A stretch of 64,000 nucleotides of DNA. Source: Lysobacter_C viscosus (GTDB taxonomy: Bacteria; Pseudomonadota; Gammaproteobacteria; Xanthomonadales; Xanthomonadaceae). How positions within the stretch are numbered: position 1 is the first letter of the stretch; each line of letters begins with the position of its first letter. This document shows positions 26,301 to 34,331 of this stretch, in pieces. The stretch covers positions 1-64,000 of the forward strand of contig NZ_JBJMAV010000002.1 in NCBI RefSeq assembly GCF_046600715.1. Reading direction: 5' to 3'. A program made the translations under genes and the position numbers. Under the pieces are notes generated by a model. The model saw only the letters and a program-made list of their open reading frames with translations, ran no database searches and was not told the DNA's origin.

Positions 26301-27212
26301 CCAGCCCGTCGCGGTCAGGCGCCAGTGCGCGCTGCCATCCACGCGCTCGAACACCACCGGCGCCCTTGCCGACCCGTCCACCGCTTGCAACTCGAGGTTG
26401 GCCAGGGACGCCTGCACGCGTGCGTCGATCACGCGATGGTCCTGCAGGCGGACCGAGGCCTCGGCCGGGCCGCGACCGCCGCCCACGGCAACGCCGGCCA
26501 CGCGCAGCAACGGCGCCCACGCCCGCAGGTTGGCCTCGCGCGCGCCGCCCCACGCGCGTCCCGTGCCACTGGCCCGGTCGAGCTCAAGCGCGGCATCCAG
26601 TGGCGCGGCATCCAGCGCCGGCCACGCGCGCAGTCCCGCGCGCACGTGATCGCCATCCACCTGCAGCCGCAGGTCGATCTTCGGCAACCGCGCTTCGATT
26701 CCCAGCGACGGCGCCGATACCGCCAGCGCGCCGCCCACCACCTGCAACTCCCCGAGGCCTTCAAGCGCCTCCAGCGGATCGCCGCTGGGCCGATCCGACC
26801 CCGGCAGGCCGCGCACGCTCCAGCGTCCGTCGTCGCTGCGCTGCAGGGTCAGGTCGAGCCCGCGCAGCCGCAATTCGGAGAACGTGCGGCCAGGCAACAG
26901 CCCGGCGTACAGCGAAACCAGCATCTCGGCATCGCCGACAACGAATGCGTCACCGCCGTCGCCTACCCGCAGGCCCTCGAGCTGCAGGACCGGGCCACGC
27001 CGCGTCCATTGCGTCTGCACCGCGTCGAAGGCCACCGTGCGCCCCGAGCGCTCCGACAGCCACTCGGCGATCCGCGCGGGATGGCGCTCGGCCAACGGCA
27101 GCACCTGGCTGGCCATGCCCAGTACCACCGCGACCAGCACCAGGGTGATCGCCACGGTGTACCCCAGCCCGCGGCGGGCCAGGCGCAGGCGCCTGCGCAG
27201 CGGGGTTGGCAT
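23334..27212 (-). CDS. yhdP: YhdP-type AsmA-like envelope protein
   Basis: This is a 1292-aa inner-membrane-anchored protein of the AsmA/YhdP group, which in E. coli forms a bridge for phospholipid transport to the outer membrane. There is one N-terminal membrane segment (about 15-38), then a very long periplasmic beta-rich region with the DUF3971 and AsmA_2 domains. The C-terminus VNAVLSRPLGEIAARTYRVTGPWSDPDVQVV is typical of the family. A low-complexity Ala/Pro/Gly patch lies near residues 985-1010. The gene follows rng on the same strand after 95 bases, as in many relatives. Confidence 0.93.
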   Translation of the reverse strand: MPTPLRRRLRLARRGLGYTVAITLVLVAVVLGMASQVLPLAERHPARIAEWLSERSGRTVAFDAVQTQWTRRGPVLQLEGLRVGDGGDAFVVGDAEMLVSLYAGLLPGRTFSELRLRGLDLTLQRSDDGRWSVRGLPGSDRPSGDPLEALEGLGELQVVGGALAVSAPSLGIEARLPKIDLRLQVDGDHVRAGLRAWPALDAAPLDAALELDRASGTGRAWGGAREANLRAWAPLLRVAGVAVGGGRGPAEASVRLQDHRVIDARVQASLANLELQAVDGSARAPVVFERVDGSAHWRLTATGWQLDVPALQVDAVEGGKAVYDHVSLAGGRSVALVARRIDLAPLAEVAGLSGRVPPAWRDWMERSQVYGRLLDVELHAEDGLLERARGRLAGAGFRPLGGSPGVSGIAGEVFADAHGVGFQAEPGSLVTVDWPRAFGRKHQARLAGEVSAWRAGDGWQVGTGGLKVDGDVLDMDLRGHVWWQGDGTRPRVDLAARIGTVALPSAKGFWVRHCMPPAVVRWLDEALVGGRVEDGRALVSGDLDQWPFAAGDGRFEASGRIRDGVVKFRPDWPAVDSLEGTVELAADGVRLQGVAALAGIAIGDLQAGIDHYRGGTLTVQAQADTEATRLLAVLRESPLRKAHAETLANLQAAGPAGVGFKLAMPLGQGLATRIDGHVDLRGVRLADPRWDLVFTQVRGRADYARDGFRADGLQALLEGRPSRLSLRAGGGVDTAGNVFEAALAAELGAQALVARVPQLDWLAKHMAGRSDWTVDLAVARGGQARLELASDLAGTSLALPAPLDKAAGAAWPTRVSMPLPVSRGDVEVNLGGRTALRVRQQAGRTGVRVELGAARAPAPPPHGLVAGGRADRLDAIGWIGLARAAASGPTDAGSGGLPLRQVDVHAGRLELLGGTFPDGRVSVQPAPAGALAVRVQGPALQGSLSVPAGGATVTGRFQRVHWRTASAGTPAAKGPDGRTRTPAADVAGDPRAAPGSVAPAAGAAGAGIDPARIPPLSLDIADMRVADATLGAVTFRSRPTAAGLRVERLQARARDQAIDVTGAWTGRGTAARTHLVAGVDSDDIGALMQGLGLGGRIAGGDGNMHVDVGWAGSPGVFSLAALEGVLTLDARDGRLLEVEPGAGRVLGLLSIAELPRRLTLDFRDFFAKGFAFNRIQGSVRFADGQARSEGLRIDGPAAAIAIRGHADLLRERFDQTIEVRPKTGNLLTAVGALAGGPVGAALGAAANAVLSRPLGEIAARTYRVTGPWSDPDVQVVDERSARPVAAGKPAGG

Positions 27213-27307
27213 GTCAGTGCGCCGCGCTCACGGCGAAGGGGGAGTGGGGAACGTGGAACGGAAGCCCGGCGACCCTGTTCCCTGTGTCCCGTTCCCGACG
27301 ACCTGAC

Positions 27308-28792
27308 TCAAAGCAGGACGACATCGAACTGCTCCTGCGCGTACTGGTCGTCGCTCTGGAACCGGATCGACTTGCCGAGGAACTCCTCCAGCTCGGCCAC
27401 CGCCGCGGACTCCTCCTCGGTGATCCGGGTTACCACCTTGGGCGAGGCGATGACCAGCAGGCGCTGGGCGTCGAACTGCCGCACCTGCCGCACGATGTCG
27501 CGGAAGATCTCGTAGGTCACCGTCTCGGGCGTCTTCAGCATGCCGCGGCCACCGCACTCGTGGCAGGGCTCGCTCAGCTGCCGCTCCAGGCTCTCGGTGG
27601 TGCGCTTGCGGGTCATCTCCACCAGGCCCAGCGGCGAGAAGTCGTAGACCGTGGTCTTGGCGTGGTCGCGGGCGAGCGCTTTCTCGAGCTGGCGCAGCAC
27701 CTGGCGCTTGTGCTCGGCATCGGTCATGTCGATGAAGTCGATGATGATGATGCCGCCCAGGTTGCGCAGCCGCAGCTGGCGCGCCACCGACTGCGCCGCC
27801 TCCAGGTTGGTCCGGTAGACGGTTTCCTCCAGGTTGCGCTGGCCCAGGAATGAACCGGTGTTGATGTCGACCGTGGTCATCGCCTCGGTCTGGTCGATCA
27901 CCAGGTAGCCGCCGGACTTCAGCGGCACCTGCTTGTCGAGCGCGCGCTGGATCTCGTCCTCCACCCCGTAGAGGTCGAAGATCGGACGGGCGCCACCGTA
28001 GTGTTCGATCTTCTCGTCCAGCCCCGGCATGTACTGCGCGGCGAAGGCCCGCAGGCGGTCGCAGGTCTCGCGCGAATCGACCTTGACCTTCTCCACGTCG
28101 CGGCGCATGAGGTCGCGCACCGCGCGCAGCGGCAGCGAAAGGTCTTCGTAGACGCGCTCGCCGACCTTCGCCGGGCCCGAGCGCTGCTCGATCAGCGCCC
28201 ACGCGCGGGACAGGTATGCGACATCCTCGGCAAGCGCCTCTTCGGGCTGGCTCTCGGCGTTGGTGCGGATGATGTAGCCGTGGCCGATGTCGGGCGGGGT
28301 GAGCTGGCTGACGATGGCCTTCAACCGCTGGCGCTCGAAGTCGTCCTCGATGCGCGCCGACACACCGACCACCCGGTTGCGCGGCAGCAGCACCAGGTAG
28401 CGCGACGGAATGCTCAGCTGCGTGGTCAGCCGGGCACCCTTGGTGCCGATCGGGTCCTTGACCACCTGGACGATGATCTCCTGGCCTTCGCGCAGCAGCT
28501 CGGCGATGGGTCGGGTCGGCGCCGGTGGCAACGCGGTTTCCTCGCCGTCGCCATTGACCGGGGTGGGCCGCACGACATCGGCCGCGTGCAGGAACGCGGC
28601 GCGCTCGAGCCCGATGTCGACGAACGCCGCCTGCATGCCCGGCATCACCCGCTGCACGCGGCCCTTGTGGATGTTGCCCACCACGCCGCGCGACCAGCCG
28701 CGCTCGATGTGCAGCTCCTGCAGCATGCCGTTCTCGACCACCGCCACGCGGGTTTCGCGCGGGGTGACGTTGACCAGGATTTCCTCGCTCAT
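27308..28792 (-). CDS. rng: Ribonuclease G
   Basis: This 494-aa endoribonuclease matures 16S rRNA and degrades mRNA. Order of parts: MSEEILVNVTPRETRVAVVE start, S1 domain (about 35-125), RNase E/G core with GGIIIIDFIDM (metal-site Asp) and the CHECGGRG zinc-link. It lacks the long C-terminal scaffold of RNase E and has the normal RNase G length. Its start codon overlaps the stop of maf by 4 bases, so the two are co-translated. Confidence 0.96.
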   Translation of the reverse strand: MSEEILVNVTPRETRVAVVENGMLQELHIERGWSRGVVGNIHKGRVQRVMPGMQAAFVDIGLERAAFLHAADVVRPTPVNGDGEETALPPAPTRPIAELLREGQEIIVQVVKDPIGTKGARLTTQLSIPSRYLVLLPRNRVVGVSARIEDDFERQRLKAIVSQLTPPDIGHGYIIRTNAESQPEEALAEDVAYLSRAWALIEQRSGPAKVGERVYEDLSLPLRAVRDLMRRDVEKVKVDSRETCDRLRAFAAQYMPGLDEKIEHYGGARPIFDLYGVEDEIQRALDKQVPLKSGGYLVIDQTEAMTTVDINTGSFLGQRNLEETVYRTNLEAAQSVARQLRLRNLGGIIIIDFIDMTDAEHKRQVLRQLEKALARDHAKTTVYDFSPLGLVEMTRKRTTESLERQLSEPCHECGGRGMLKTPETVTYEIFRDIVRQVRQFDAQRLLVIASPKVVTRITEEESAAVAELEEFLGKSIRFQSDDQYAQEQFDVVLL

Positions 28793-29472
28793 GCGCCGGG
28801 CCCGGTCGTCGCCGGCGGGAAGCCGGCATGCAGGTGGAGGGATTCGGCCTGCAAGCGGGTGTCCGCGCGCGCCCGGGCGGCTTCGGGCTCGGAGGCGCCC
28901 CGCGTGCCGGGTGTCCGCAGACTTGCAAGCAGCTGCGATGTCTCGTGGAGCGGCAGCCCCATCACGCCGGAGTAGCTGCCTTCCAGCCGCTGGATGAACA
29001 CCTCGGCGACCCCCTGGATGGCGTAGGCGCCGGCCTTCCCCTGCCATTCCGAGGTCGCCAGGTAAGCGTCGATCGCCGCTTCGTCCAGCGGCGCGAAGGT
29101 CACCAGTGACTCGCTCAGCACCTGCACCTCGCGTTCCGCCGACACCAGTGACACCGCCGACAACACCCGGTGGGTCCGACCCGACAGCCGACCGAGCATT
29201 CCGGCGGCGTCCCGCGCGTCGGCGGGCTTGCCGAAGACTTCGTCGTCCAGCACCACTTCAGTGTCGGACCCCAACACGCACGCCGAGGGATTGGCGCTGA
29301 CCTGCAACAGCCCGGCGCCGGCCTTGGCGCGGGCAACCCGGCGGACGTAGTCGTCGGGGGCCTCACCGGGCTCGCGCTGCTCGGGGACGTCGATGTCGAG
29401 CAACCCGAATTCCACGCCGAGACGGGTCAGGAGCTCGCGGCGGCGGGGCGATTTCGAGGCGAGATAGAGCAT
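28789..29472 (-). CDS. maf: Maf family nucleotide pyrophosphatase (YhdE-like)
   Basis: This 227-aa nucleotide pyrophosphatase (in relatives dTTPase/UTPase) has ASKSPRRRELL (5-15), the SDTEV block (about 69) and GKAGAYAIQGVAEVFI. An Ala/Arg-rich tail of about 35 residues extends beyond the normal end. ATG 29472 fits the family start; ATG 29484 is possible. It heads the maf-rng(-yhdP-tldD) group. Upstream lies the oppositely oriented SIMPL gene. Confidence 0.93.
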   Translation of the reverse strand: MLYLASKSPRRRELLTRLGVEFGLLDIDVPEQREPGEAPDDYVRRVARAKAGAGLLQVSANPSACVLGSDTEVVLDDEVFGKPADARDAAGMLGRLSGRTHRVLSAVSLVSAEREVQVLSESLVTFAPLDEAAIDAYLATSEWQGKAGAYAIQGVAEVFIQRLEGSYSGVMGLPLHETSQLLASLRTPGTRGASEPEAARARADTRLQAESLHLHAGFPPATTGPGA

Positions 29473-29597
29473 CCGCGAAAGCATAACCCGCAGCGGCTGA
29501 GCGCCGGCCGACGCGCCAGCGGGCAACCCCGTGTGGGCTCACGGACCGTTCACCGCTGCGTCAACACCCTTTGATCGATCCGACCAGGAGCTCTTCC

Positions 29598-30398
29598 ATG
29601 CACCGGCACGCCCCGCGTTCTTCCCGTCCCGTCCGCGCCGAAAGCGCCGCGGCAGCTCGCCGTGGTTACCTGCAGGCATTGGCCTTGCTCGGTGTCCTTG
29701 CCCTGGGCGCTCTCGCCGCCCGCCAAGCCCAGGCCCAGCCTGCAATGCCGGTGTTGACCGACCCCGGCGGCACGTTGTTGTCGGTCTCCGCACAGGCAGA
29801 AGTCCGACGGGTTCCGGACATCGCCATGCTGTCGGCAGGCGTGGTCACCCAGGCCGCCGACGCCAATGCGGCGATGCAGGCCAATGCCGAGCAGATGGAG
29901 CGTGTGGTCGCGGCGATCCGCAGGGCCGGCATTGCCGAGCGCGACATCCAGACCAGTGGCGTGAACCTGTATCCACAGTACCGCCACGCCGAGAACCAGC
30001 CGCCGGCGATCACCGGCTACCAGGCCAGCAACACGGTCAACATCACCGTGCGCGACATCGGCGAGCTGGGTCCGATCATGGACGCCCTCGTCGCCAGCGG
30101 TGCCAACCAGGTCAATGGCCCCTCCTTCGACATCGACGACAAGGACGGCGCCATGGACGAAGCGCGCAAGGCCGCTATCGCCAAGGCGCGCGAGCGAGCG
30201 GCCATGTATGCCGGCAGCCTGGGCATGCGGGTACGCCGGATCGTCAGCATCAGCGAGGGCGGGAGTTTCGGGCCGCCGATGCCGATGATGAAGATGGACA
30301 TGATCCAGGTTACCGGCTCGCGTGCGGAAACCTCGATCTCACCCGGCGAGAACACGCTGTCGGTCACTCTGGATGTCGTATTCGAATTGGGACAGTGA
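29598..30398 (+). CDS. SIMPL-domain (DUF541) exported protein
   Basis: This 266-aa protein has a basic N-terminus, one hydrophobic segment (about 23-46) and an Ala-rich cleavage region (RQAQAQPA), followed by a SIMPL/DUF541 domain: LLSVSAQAEVRRVPDIAMLSAGV, VTQAADANAAMQAN, IQTSGVNLYPQY and AMDEARKAAIAKARERA. Such proteins are periplasmic or outer-membrane linked; the role is poorly known (BP26, YggE group). AGGAGC precedes the start at 29598. The start of the next small ORF is 2 bases after its stop. Confidence 0.9.
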   Translation: MHRHAPRSSRPVRAESAAAARRGYLQALALLGVLALGALAARQAQAQPAMPVLTDPGGTLLSVSAQAEVRRVPDIAMLSAGVVTQAADANAAMQANAEQMERVVAAIRRAGIAERDIQTSGVNLYPQYRHAENQPPAITGYQASNTVNITVRDIGELGPIMDALVASGANQVNGPSFDIDDKDGAMDEARKAAIAKARERAAMYAGSLGMRVRRIVSISEGGSFGPPMPMMKMDMIQVTGSRAETSISPGENTLSVTLDVVFELGQ

Positions 30399-30400
30399 CC

Positions 30401-30586
30401 ATGAGCGGAAAACAGGCACCCCCCGCCGCGGACCCCGATCCCGGCTGCAACCCGGGTTATTCCGAAACCCAGCCGCGCGGCCCCCGCGAGGCACAACAGC
30501 CCGAGCCCCGGCACAAGCCCAACCCCGACGAGGGTGGGCTGGATCGCGAGCCCAACAATGACCAGGACCCGGCCACGGACGACTGA
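30401..30586 (+). CDS. Small Pro/Asp-rich hydrophilic protein
   Basis: This is a 61-aa open frame with 13 prolines and many Asp, Glu and Asn residues, no hydrophobic segment and no recognised domain; probably disordered. The ATG is 2 bases after the SIMPL stop, suggesting coupling, and a terminator follows at 30611. The frame is real in layout, but protein status rests on position only. Confidence 0.5.
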   Translation: MSGKQAPPAADPDPGCNPGYSETQPRGPREAQQPEPRHKPNPDEGGLDREPNNDQDPATDD

Positions 30587-30610
30587 CGTCCCGCAGCCAG
30601 CCCACCCGGG

Positions 30611-30633
30611 AAGCCCGCCACGCGCGGGCTTTT
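30611..30633 (+). terminator. Intrinsic terminator after the SIMPL operon
   Basis: An 8-bp stem aagcccgc/gcgggctt with a 5-base loop runs into TTTT, 25 bases after the small ORF. Confidence 0.85.
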
Positions 30634-30743
30634 CCATGCCCGCGGGTTCCGTCCACGCAACCTCCGCGAGCGGCACGTGCACGGCTCCAACCCCATCGGC
30701 ACCGACGGCGCGTTGTCCCCCATGACAACCCAGGAGGTGGCCC

Positions 30744-31445
30744 ATGAACGCTGCACCGATCGCAGTCCCCGCACATGTCCCGCTGCGCGACACCGCGGAG
30801 CGCCGGCTGGATCCAGGTCGCATCACCGCCAACACGCTGGCGATCTGCCTGCACCTCGTCGCCGGGATGTTGCTGATGGCGCCGCTCGCGGTGGGCGACT
30901 GGCAGGTGCCCCGCACCATCGCCGAGCCAATCGAGTGGATCCCCCGCGAACCGCTGAAGCCGGTCGACCCGCCGCCGGTGGAAGCAACCACCCGCCCCCC
31001 GACGGCGCCGTCGGTGCCGGCCCCTGCGTTGCCCAGGGCGGTGCCGGTGGTGGCGCCCGTCGCGCCGATGGCAGGCGATCCGCCCGCGGATGAGCAGACG
31101 ACCGCGACCTTCGAGACGCGTCCCCGGGGTCCGTCACTGCCGGCCGACCCGACGCCGTCGATATCGACCGGCGTGACGCTGGAGTACGCGCATGCCCCGG
31201 CGCCGCGATATCCGGTGCGGGCGTTGCGCGACGGCCGGGGCGGCGTGGTGGTGCTGGAGGTCCTGGTCGATGTCGATGGGCGACCGCTGGAGGTCTCGAT
31301 TGTCCGCAGCAGCGGCCACCGCGACCTGGACCGCGCCGCGCAGCGGCAGGTGGAACAGTCGTGGCGCTTCCAGCCGGCGATGCGCGATGGCGTGGCCGTG
31401 CGCGCGATCGGCCGCATTCCGGTCGAGTTCAACCCGGGACGCTGA
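30744..31445 (+). CDS. TonB-type energy transducer
   Basis: This 233-aa protein has a single membrane anchor (about 28-50), a Pro-rich periplasmic spacer (about 66-135, with VDPPPVEATTRPPTAPSVPAP) and a TonB C-terminal domain (about 150-230) with PRYPVRALRDGRGGVVVLEVLVD and ERR-like SWRFQPAMRDGVAV. It passes proton-motive-force energy to outer membrane receptors together with ExbB/ExbD, which are not encoded nearby. CAGGAGG precedes the start. It ends 27 bases before the convergent rlmH. Confidence 0.9.
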   Translation: MNAAPIAVPAHVPLRDTAERRLDPGRITANTLAICLHLVAGMLLMAPLAVGDWQVPRTIAEPIEWIPREPLKPVDPPPVEATTRPPTAPSVPAPALPRAVPVVAPVAPMAGDPPADEQTTATFETRPRGPSLPADPTPSISTGVTLEYAHAPAPRYPVRALRDGRGGVVVLEVLVDVDGRPLEVSIVRSSGHRDLDRAAQRQVEQSWRFQPAMRDGVAVRAIGRIPVEFNPGR

Positions 31446-31472
31446 CGGGGGCGAGGTTCCGTCCCGGAGCGC

Positions 31473-31943
31473 TCAGGCGCGGTGGTAGGGGTGGTTGGCC
31501 AGCAGCGCGGCTGCACGGTAGAGCTGCTCGGCCACCACCAGCCGCACCAGCATGTGCGGCAGGGTCAGCGGCCCCAGCGACCACGCTTCATCGGTGCGTT
31601 CCCGCACCTGCGCGGCATGGCCCTCCGGGCCGCCGATCATGAACGCCAGGTCCTGTCCCTGCCCCCGCCAGTGCTCCAGCCGCTCGGCCAGCTGCTCCGA
31701 TGACCATGTCCGGCCACCGCCATCGAGCATCACCACGAGGCCGGACTTGGGCACCGCGGCCAATGCGCGCGCGCCCTCGTCCAGCGCGGCGCGCGCCGGG
31801 TCACGACCCTTGCCACGCAGGCCGGGTTCGATTTCGACCAGTTCCAGCGGCAACCAGTGCGAGAGGCGCTTCTGGTACTCGCCGAACCCGTCGGCCACCC
31901 AGCGCGGTGCGCGTTCGCCCACGGCGATCAGTCTGGCTTTCAT
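31473..31943 (-). CDS. rlmH: 23S rRNA (pseudouridine-1915-N3)-methyltransferase
   Basis: This 156-aa SPOUT methyltransferase modifies pseudouridine 1915 of 23S rRNA. It has the knot and AdoMet region FMIGGPEGHAAQVRERTDEAWSLGPLTLPHMLVR and the C-terminal LYRAAALLANHPYHRA, both hallmarks. ATG 31943 is preferred over GTG 31946 and gives the E. coli length. It follows rsfS on the same strand after 178 bases. Confidence 0.97.
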   Translation of the reverse strand: MKARLIAVGERAPRWVADGFGEYQKRLSHWLPLELVEIEPGLRGKGRDPARAALDEGARALAAVPKSGLVVMLDGGGRTWSSEQLAERLEHWRGQGQDLAFMIGGPEGHAAQVRERTDEAWSLGPLTLPHMLVRLVVAEQLYRAAALLANHPYHRA

Positions 31944-32121
31944 CACTCCATGTTAGCCGTCGCTGCGGCCAGCCTCCCGCAACGTCCGGGCGGCGAGTCG
32001 TGCAGGTGCGAGAACGCGCCGGCCCAGGGCCGACGCGTTCTGATGGAGCGCCCTTGCTTGCGCGCGATCCCGGTGGAAGCGAACGGGAGCGCTCAAACCG
32101 GAGGGATCACGCCCCCGGGAA

Positions 32122-32553
32122 TCAGTCGCGCTCGTCCGCCATTGCATCGTCGGGGGCGTCGGCGCCGTCTTCGGGCGGCTGGTCGCCGACCGTCCACAGG
32201 CGCTCCAGCGCGTAGAACTCGCGCACGCGGGGCAGCATGACGTGAACCACCACGTCGCCCAGGTCGACCAGCACCCATTCGGCTTCGCGCTCGCCCTCCA
32301 CGCCAAGCGGCATGACGTCCAGCTGCTTGGCCTGCTTGACCACTTCGTCGGCGATCGACTTGACATGCCGGGTCGAGGTGCCCGAGACGACGACCATGTA
32401 GTCGGTCACGCTGCTCTTGCCGCGCACGTCGATTTCCACGACATCCTTGGCCTTGAGCTCGTCGATCGCACCGCGCACCGTGCGCAACAGCGCATCGACC
32501 GGCGGCGGGGGGTTGGGGAGGCGGGTCTTGATGACGTGGGCTTGGCTGCTCAA
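32122..32553 (-). CDS. rsfS: Ribosome silencing factor RsfS
   Basis: This 143-aa protein binds ribosomal protein L14 and blocks subunit joining when nutrients are short. The core is ELKAKDVVEIDVRGKSSVTD, YMVVVSGTSTRHVKSIADEV and WVLVDLGDVVVHVMLP. An acidic tail (PPEDGADAPDDAMADERD) follows. No ATG fits; TTG at 32553 gives LSSQAHVIKTRLP, which from memory matches the start of Xanthomonas RsfS (MTSQAQFIKTRLP-like). It is part of the leuS-lptE-holA-nadD-rsfS-rlmH series. Confidence 0.93.
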   Translation of the reverse strand: MSSQAHVIKTRLPNPPPPVDALLRTVRGAIDELKAKDVVEIDVRGKSSVTDYMVVVSGTSTRHVKSIADEVVKQAKQLDVMPLGVEGEREAEWVLVDLGDVVVHVMLPRVREFYALERLWTVGDQPPEDGADAPDDAMADERD

Positions 32554-32591
32554 GGGGAACGGGCTCTGTGGGGTCGTTGGGCGGGGCGCGA

Positions 32592-33269
32592 TTATAACGA
32601 AGCGTCCGTCACGGACCCGTGGGTGGGACCGGAGTGGTACAGGGCATGGCGGTGGATGTACTCGCCGACCGCAGGAGCCACCAACCCGTCGATATCCGCG
32701 TCGGCGGCGATCGCCTGGCGCACCTGGGTGCCCGATTCGGCTTGCAGGGGCTGGGCCAGGCGCCACACACGCCCGGCAGGCGAGGCATGGAGGTCGCCGG
32801 CATCGCGGGTCCACCGCGAAGCCACGAAGTGATCCAGTGCTTCGGGCAGCACGTCGAGCGAAGCGCCCGGACGCTGCGCGACGACGAAATGGCTCAGGTC
32901 GAACAGGGCCTGCCAATCGCGCCATGCAGGCAGGTCCAGGAAGCTGTCGGCCCCCACCAGCCACGCCACCGGTGCGCCATCACCCAGTTCGGCCCGGATT
33001 TCGCGCAGGGTTTCGATCGAGTAGGAGCGGCCGCCCCGGGCGAGCTCACGGCGGTCGACCGCCAGCCCCCGCTCGCCGGCTACCGCCAGGTCCAGCATGC
33101 GTGCACGGTGCAAGGCCGAGGCGCCCGGCGGTGCACGGTGGGGCGGGTCCGCCGCGGGCACCAGGCGCACGCGGGCGCCCAGCGCGTCGCGGGCTGCGCG
33201 GGCGACCGCGAGATGGCCCTCGTGCACGGGGTCGAACGTGCCGCCGTAGAACACCTGCAGCCCGCTCAC
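32592..33269 (-). CDS. nadD: Nicotinate-nucleotide adenylyltransferase
   Basis: This 225-aa enzyme makes deamido-NAD from nicotinate mononucleotide and ATP. It has the nucleotidyltransferase motif GGTFDPVHEGHL near the N-terminus, WLVGADSFLDLPAWRDW, and the C-terminal equivalent of ISST/SxTxxR as SGTQVRQAIAAD. The start is GTG at 33269, overlapping the holA stop by 4 bases. Confidence 0.95.
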   Translation of the reverse strand: MSGLQVFYGGTFDPVHEGHLAVARAARDALGARVRLVPAADPPHRAPPGASALHRARMLDLAVAGERGLAVDRRELARGGRSYSIETLREIRAELGDGAPVAWLVGADSFLDLPAWRDWQALFDLSHFVVAQRPGASLDVLPEALDHFVASRWTRDAGDLHASPAGRVWRLAQPLQAESGTQVRQAIAADADIDGLVAPAVGEYIHRHALYHSGPTHGSVTDASL

Positions 33270-34327
33270 GCCCGGCCGGCCCCCGCCACCAGGCGCATCG
33301 CGCGTGGCTCTGCAACCGCCAGCAGCAGCCGCTCCAGCGCCACCCATTCATCGGCGGGATCGTGGCCGGGCCGGCCGCGACCCTTGGCGATGCGGTCGAC
33401 CCGCCCGGCCTGGGCGACGAACGCCTCCCACCGGCGCGCGTCATGACGCTGCAGCGCGCGTCGATAGACCGCCTGCTTGGAGTCCCAGATGCGCTGGGCC
33501 TTGAACTCGGCCGCCATGTTGCCGCCGGCAGCCGCGACCTTCGCCAGCGCTGTACAGCGCTGCAGTTCCATCACGACCATGCCCAGCAGCGCCGGCACCG
33601 CGACACCTTCCGCGCGCAATCCCGCCAGCATCCGTGCGACCTGCACCGCCTGCCCGCCCATGGCCGCGTCGAGCAGCCGGAACACGTCGAAGCGGGCGGC
33701 ATCGGCCACCAGGGCCTGCATTCCCGGCCCATCCAGAGGCTGCCCGTCCGACAGCAGGGCCAGTTTGTCCACTTCCTGCGCGGCGGCCAGCAGGTTGCCC
33801 TCGACCCGGTCGGCGAGCACCTGGACCGCCCCGGCATCCGCCACCAGGCCGCGCGCGCGCAGGCGGCGGTCGATCCAGTTGGCCAGTTCATGCGGCTTCA
33901 CCGCCCACGCGATGCTGACCACGCCGATCCGCGCGATCGCCTCGCTCCACTTGCCACCGTGCTTCATGCTCCAGTCGCCGGCCACCACCATCAGGGTGAC
34001 GTCGGCCGGGGGCTCGTCGCAGAATTCGGCCACGACCGCGGCGCCTTCCTTGCCCGGCTTGCCGGAGGGCAGGCGCAGTTCCACCAGGCGCCGGGCCGAG
34101 AACAGGCCAGGCGAGCGGAAGGTCGCCCGCAGTGCGTCCCAGTCGGGCTCGCGCTGGCCCTCGGCTTCGAAGACCTCGCGCTCGGTGATGCCCTGCGCCC
34201 GACCGGCCGCGCGAACGGCATCCGCCGCTTCCAGCACGCGCAGGGCTTCGGGGCCGGCAATCAGGTAGGCCGGGCGCAGCGGACCGTCTGCCAGTTGGCC
34301 CGCCAGCTGCTCGGGCTTCAACTCCAC
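33266..34327 (-). CDS. holA: DNA polymerase III subunit delta
   Basis: This 353-aa subunit of the clamp loader opens the sliding clamp. Blocks typical of HolA: RPAYLIAGPEALRVLEAADAVR, PGLFSARRLVELRLP, DRVEGNLLAAAQEVDKLALL and the C-terminal helical domain with IWDSKQAVYRRALQRHD. The start is GTG at 34327, four bases after the lptE stop. It overlaps nadD by 4 bases, so lptE-holA-nadD are translationally coupled. Confidence 0.95.
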   Translation of the reverse strand: MELKPEQLAGQLADGPLRPAYLIAGPEALRVLEAADAVRAAGRAQGITEREVFEAEGQREPDWDALRATFRSPGLFSARRLVELRLPSGKPGKEGAAVVAEFCDEPPADVTLMVVAGDWSMKHGGKWSEAIARIGVVSIAWAVKPHELANWIDRRLRARGLVADAGAVQVLADRVEGNLLAAAQEVDKLALLSDGQPLDGPGMQALVADAARFDVFRLLDAAMGGQAVQVARMLAGLRAEGVAVPALLGMVVMELQRCTALAKVAAAGGNMAAEFKAQRIWDSKQAVYRRALQRHDARRWEAFVAQAGRVDRIAKGRGRPGHDPADEWVALERLLLAVAEPRAMRLVAGAGRA

Positions 34328-34331
34328 CGGA

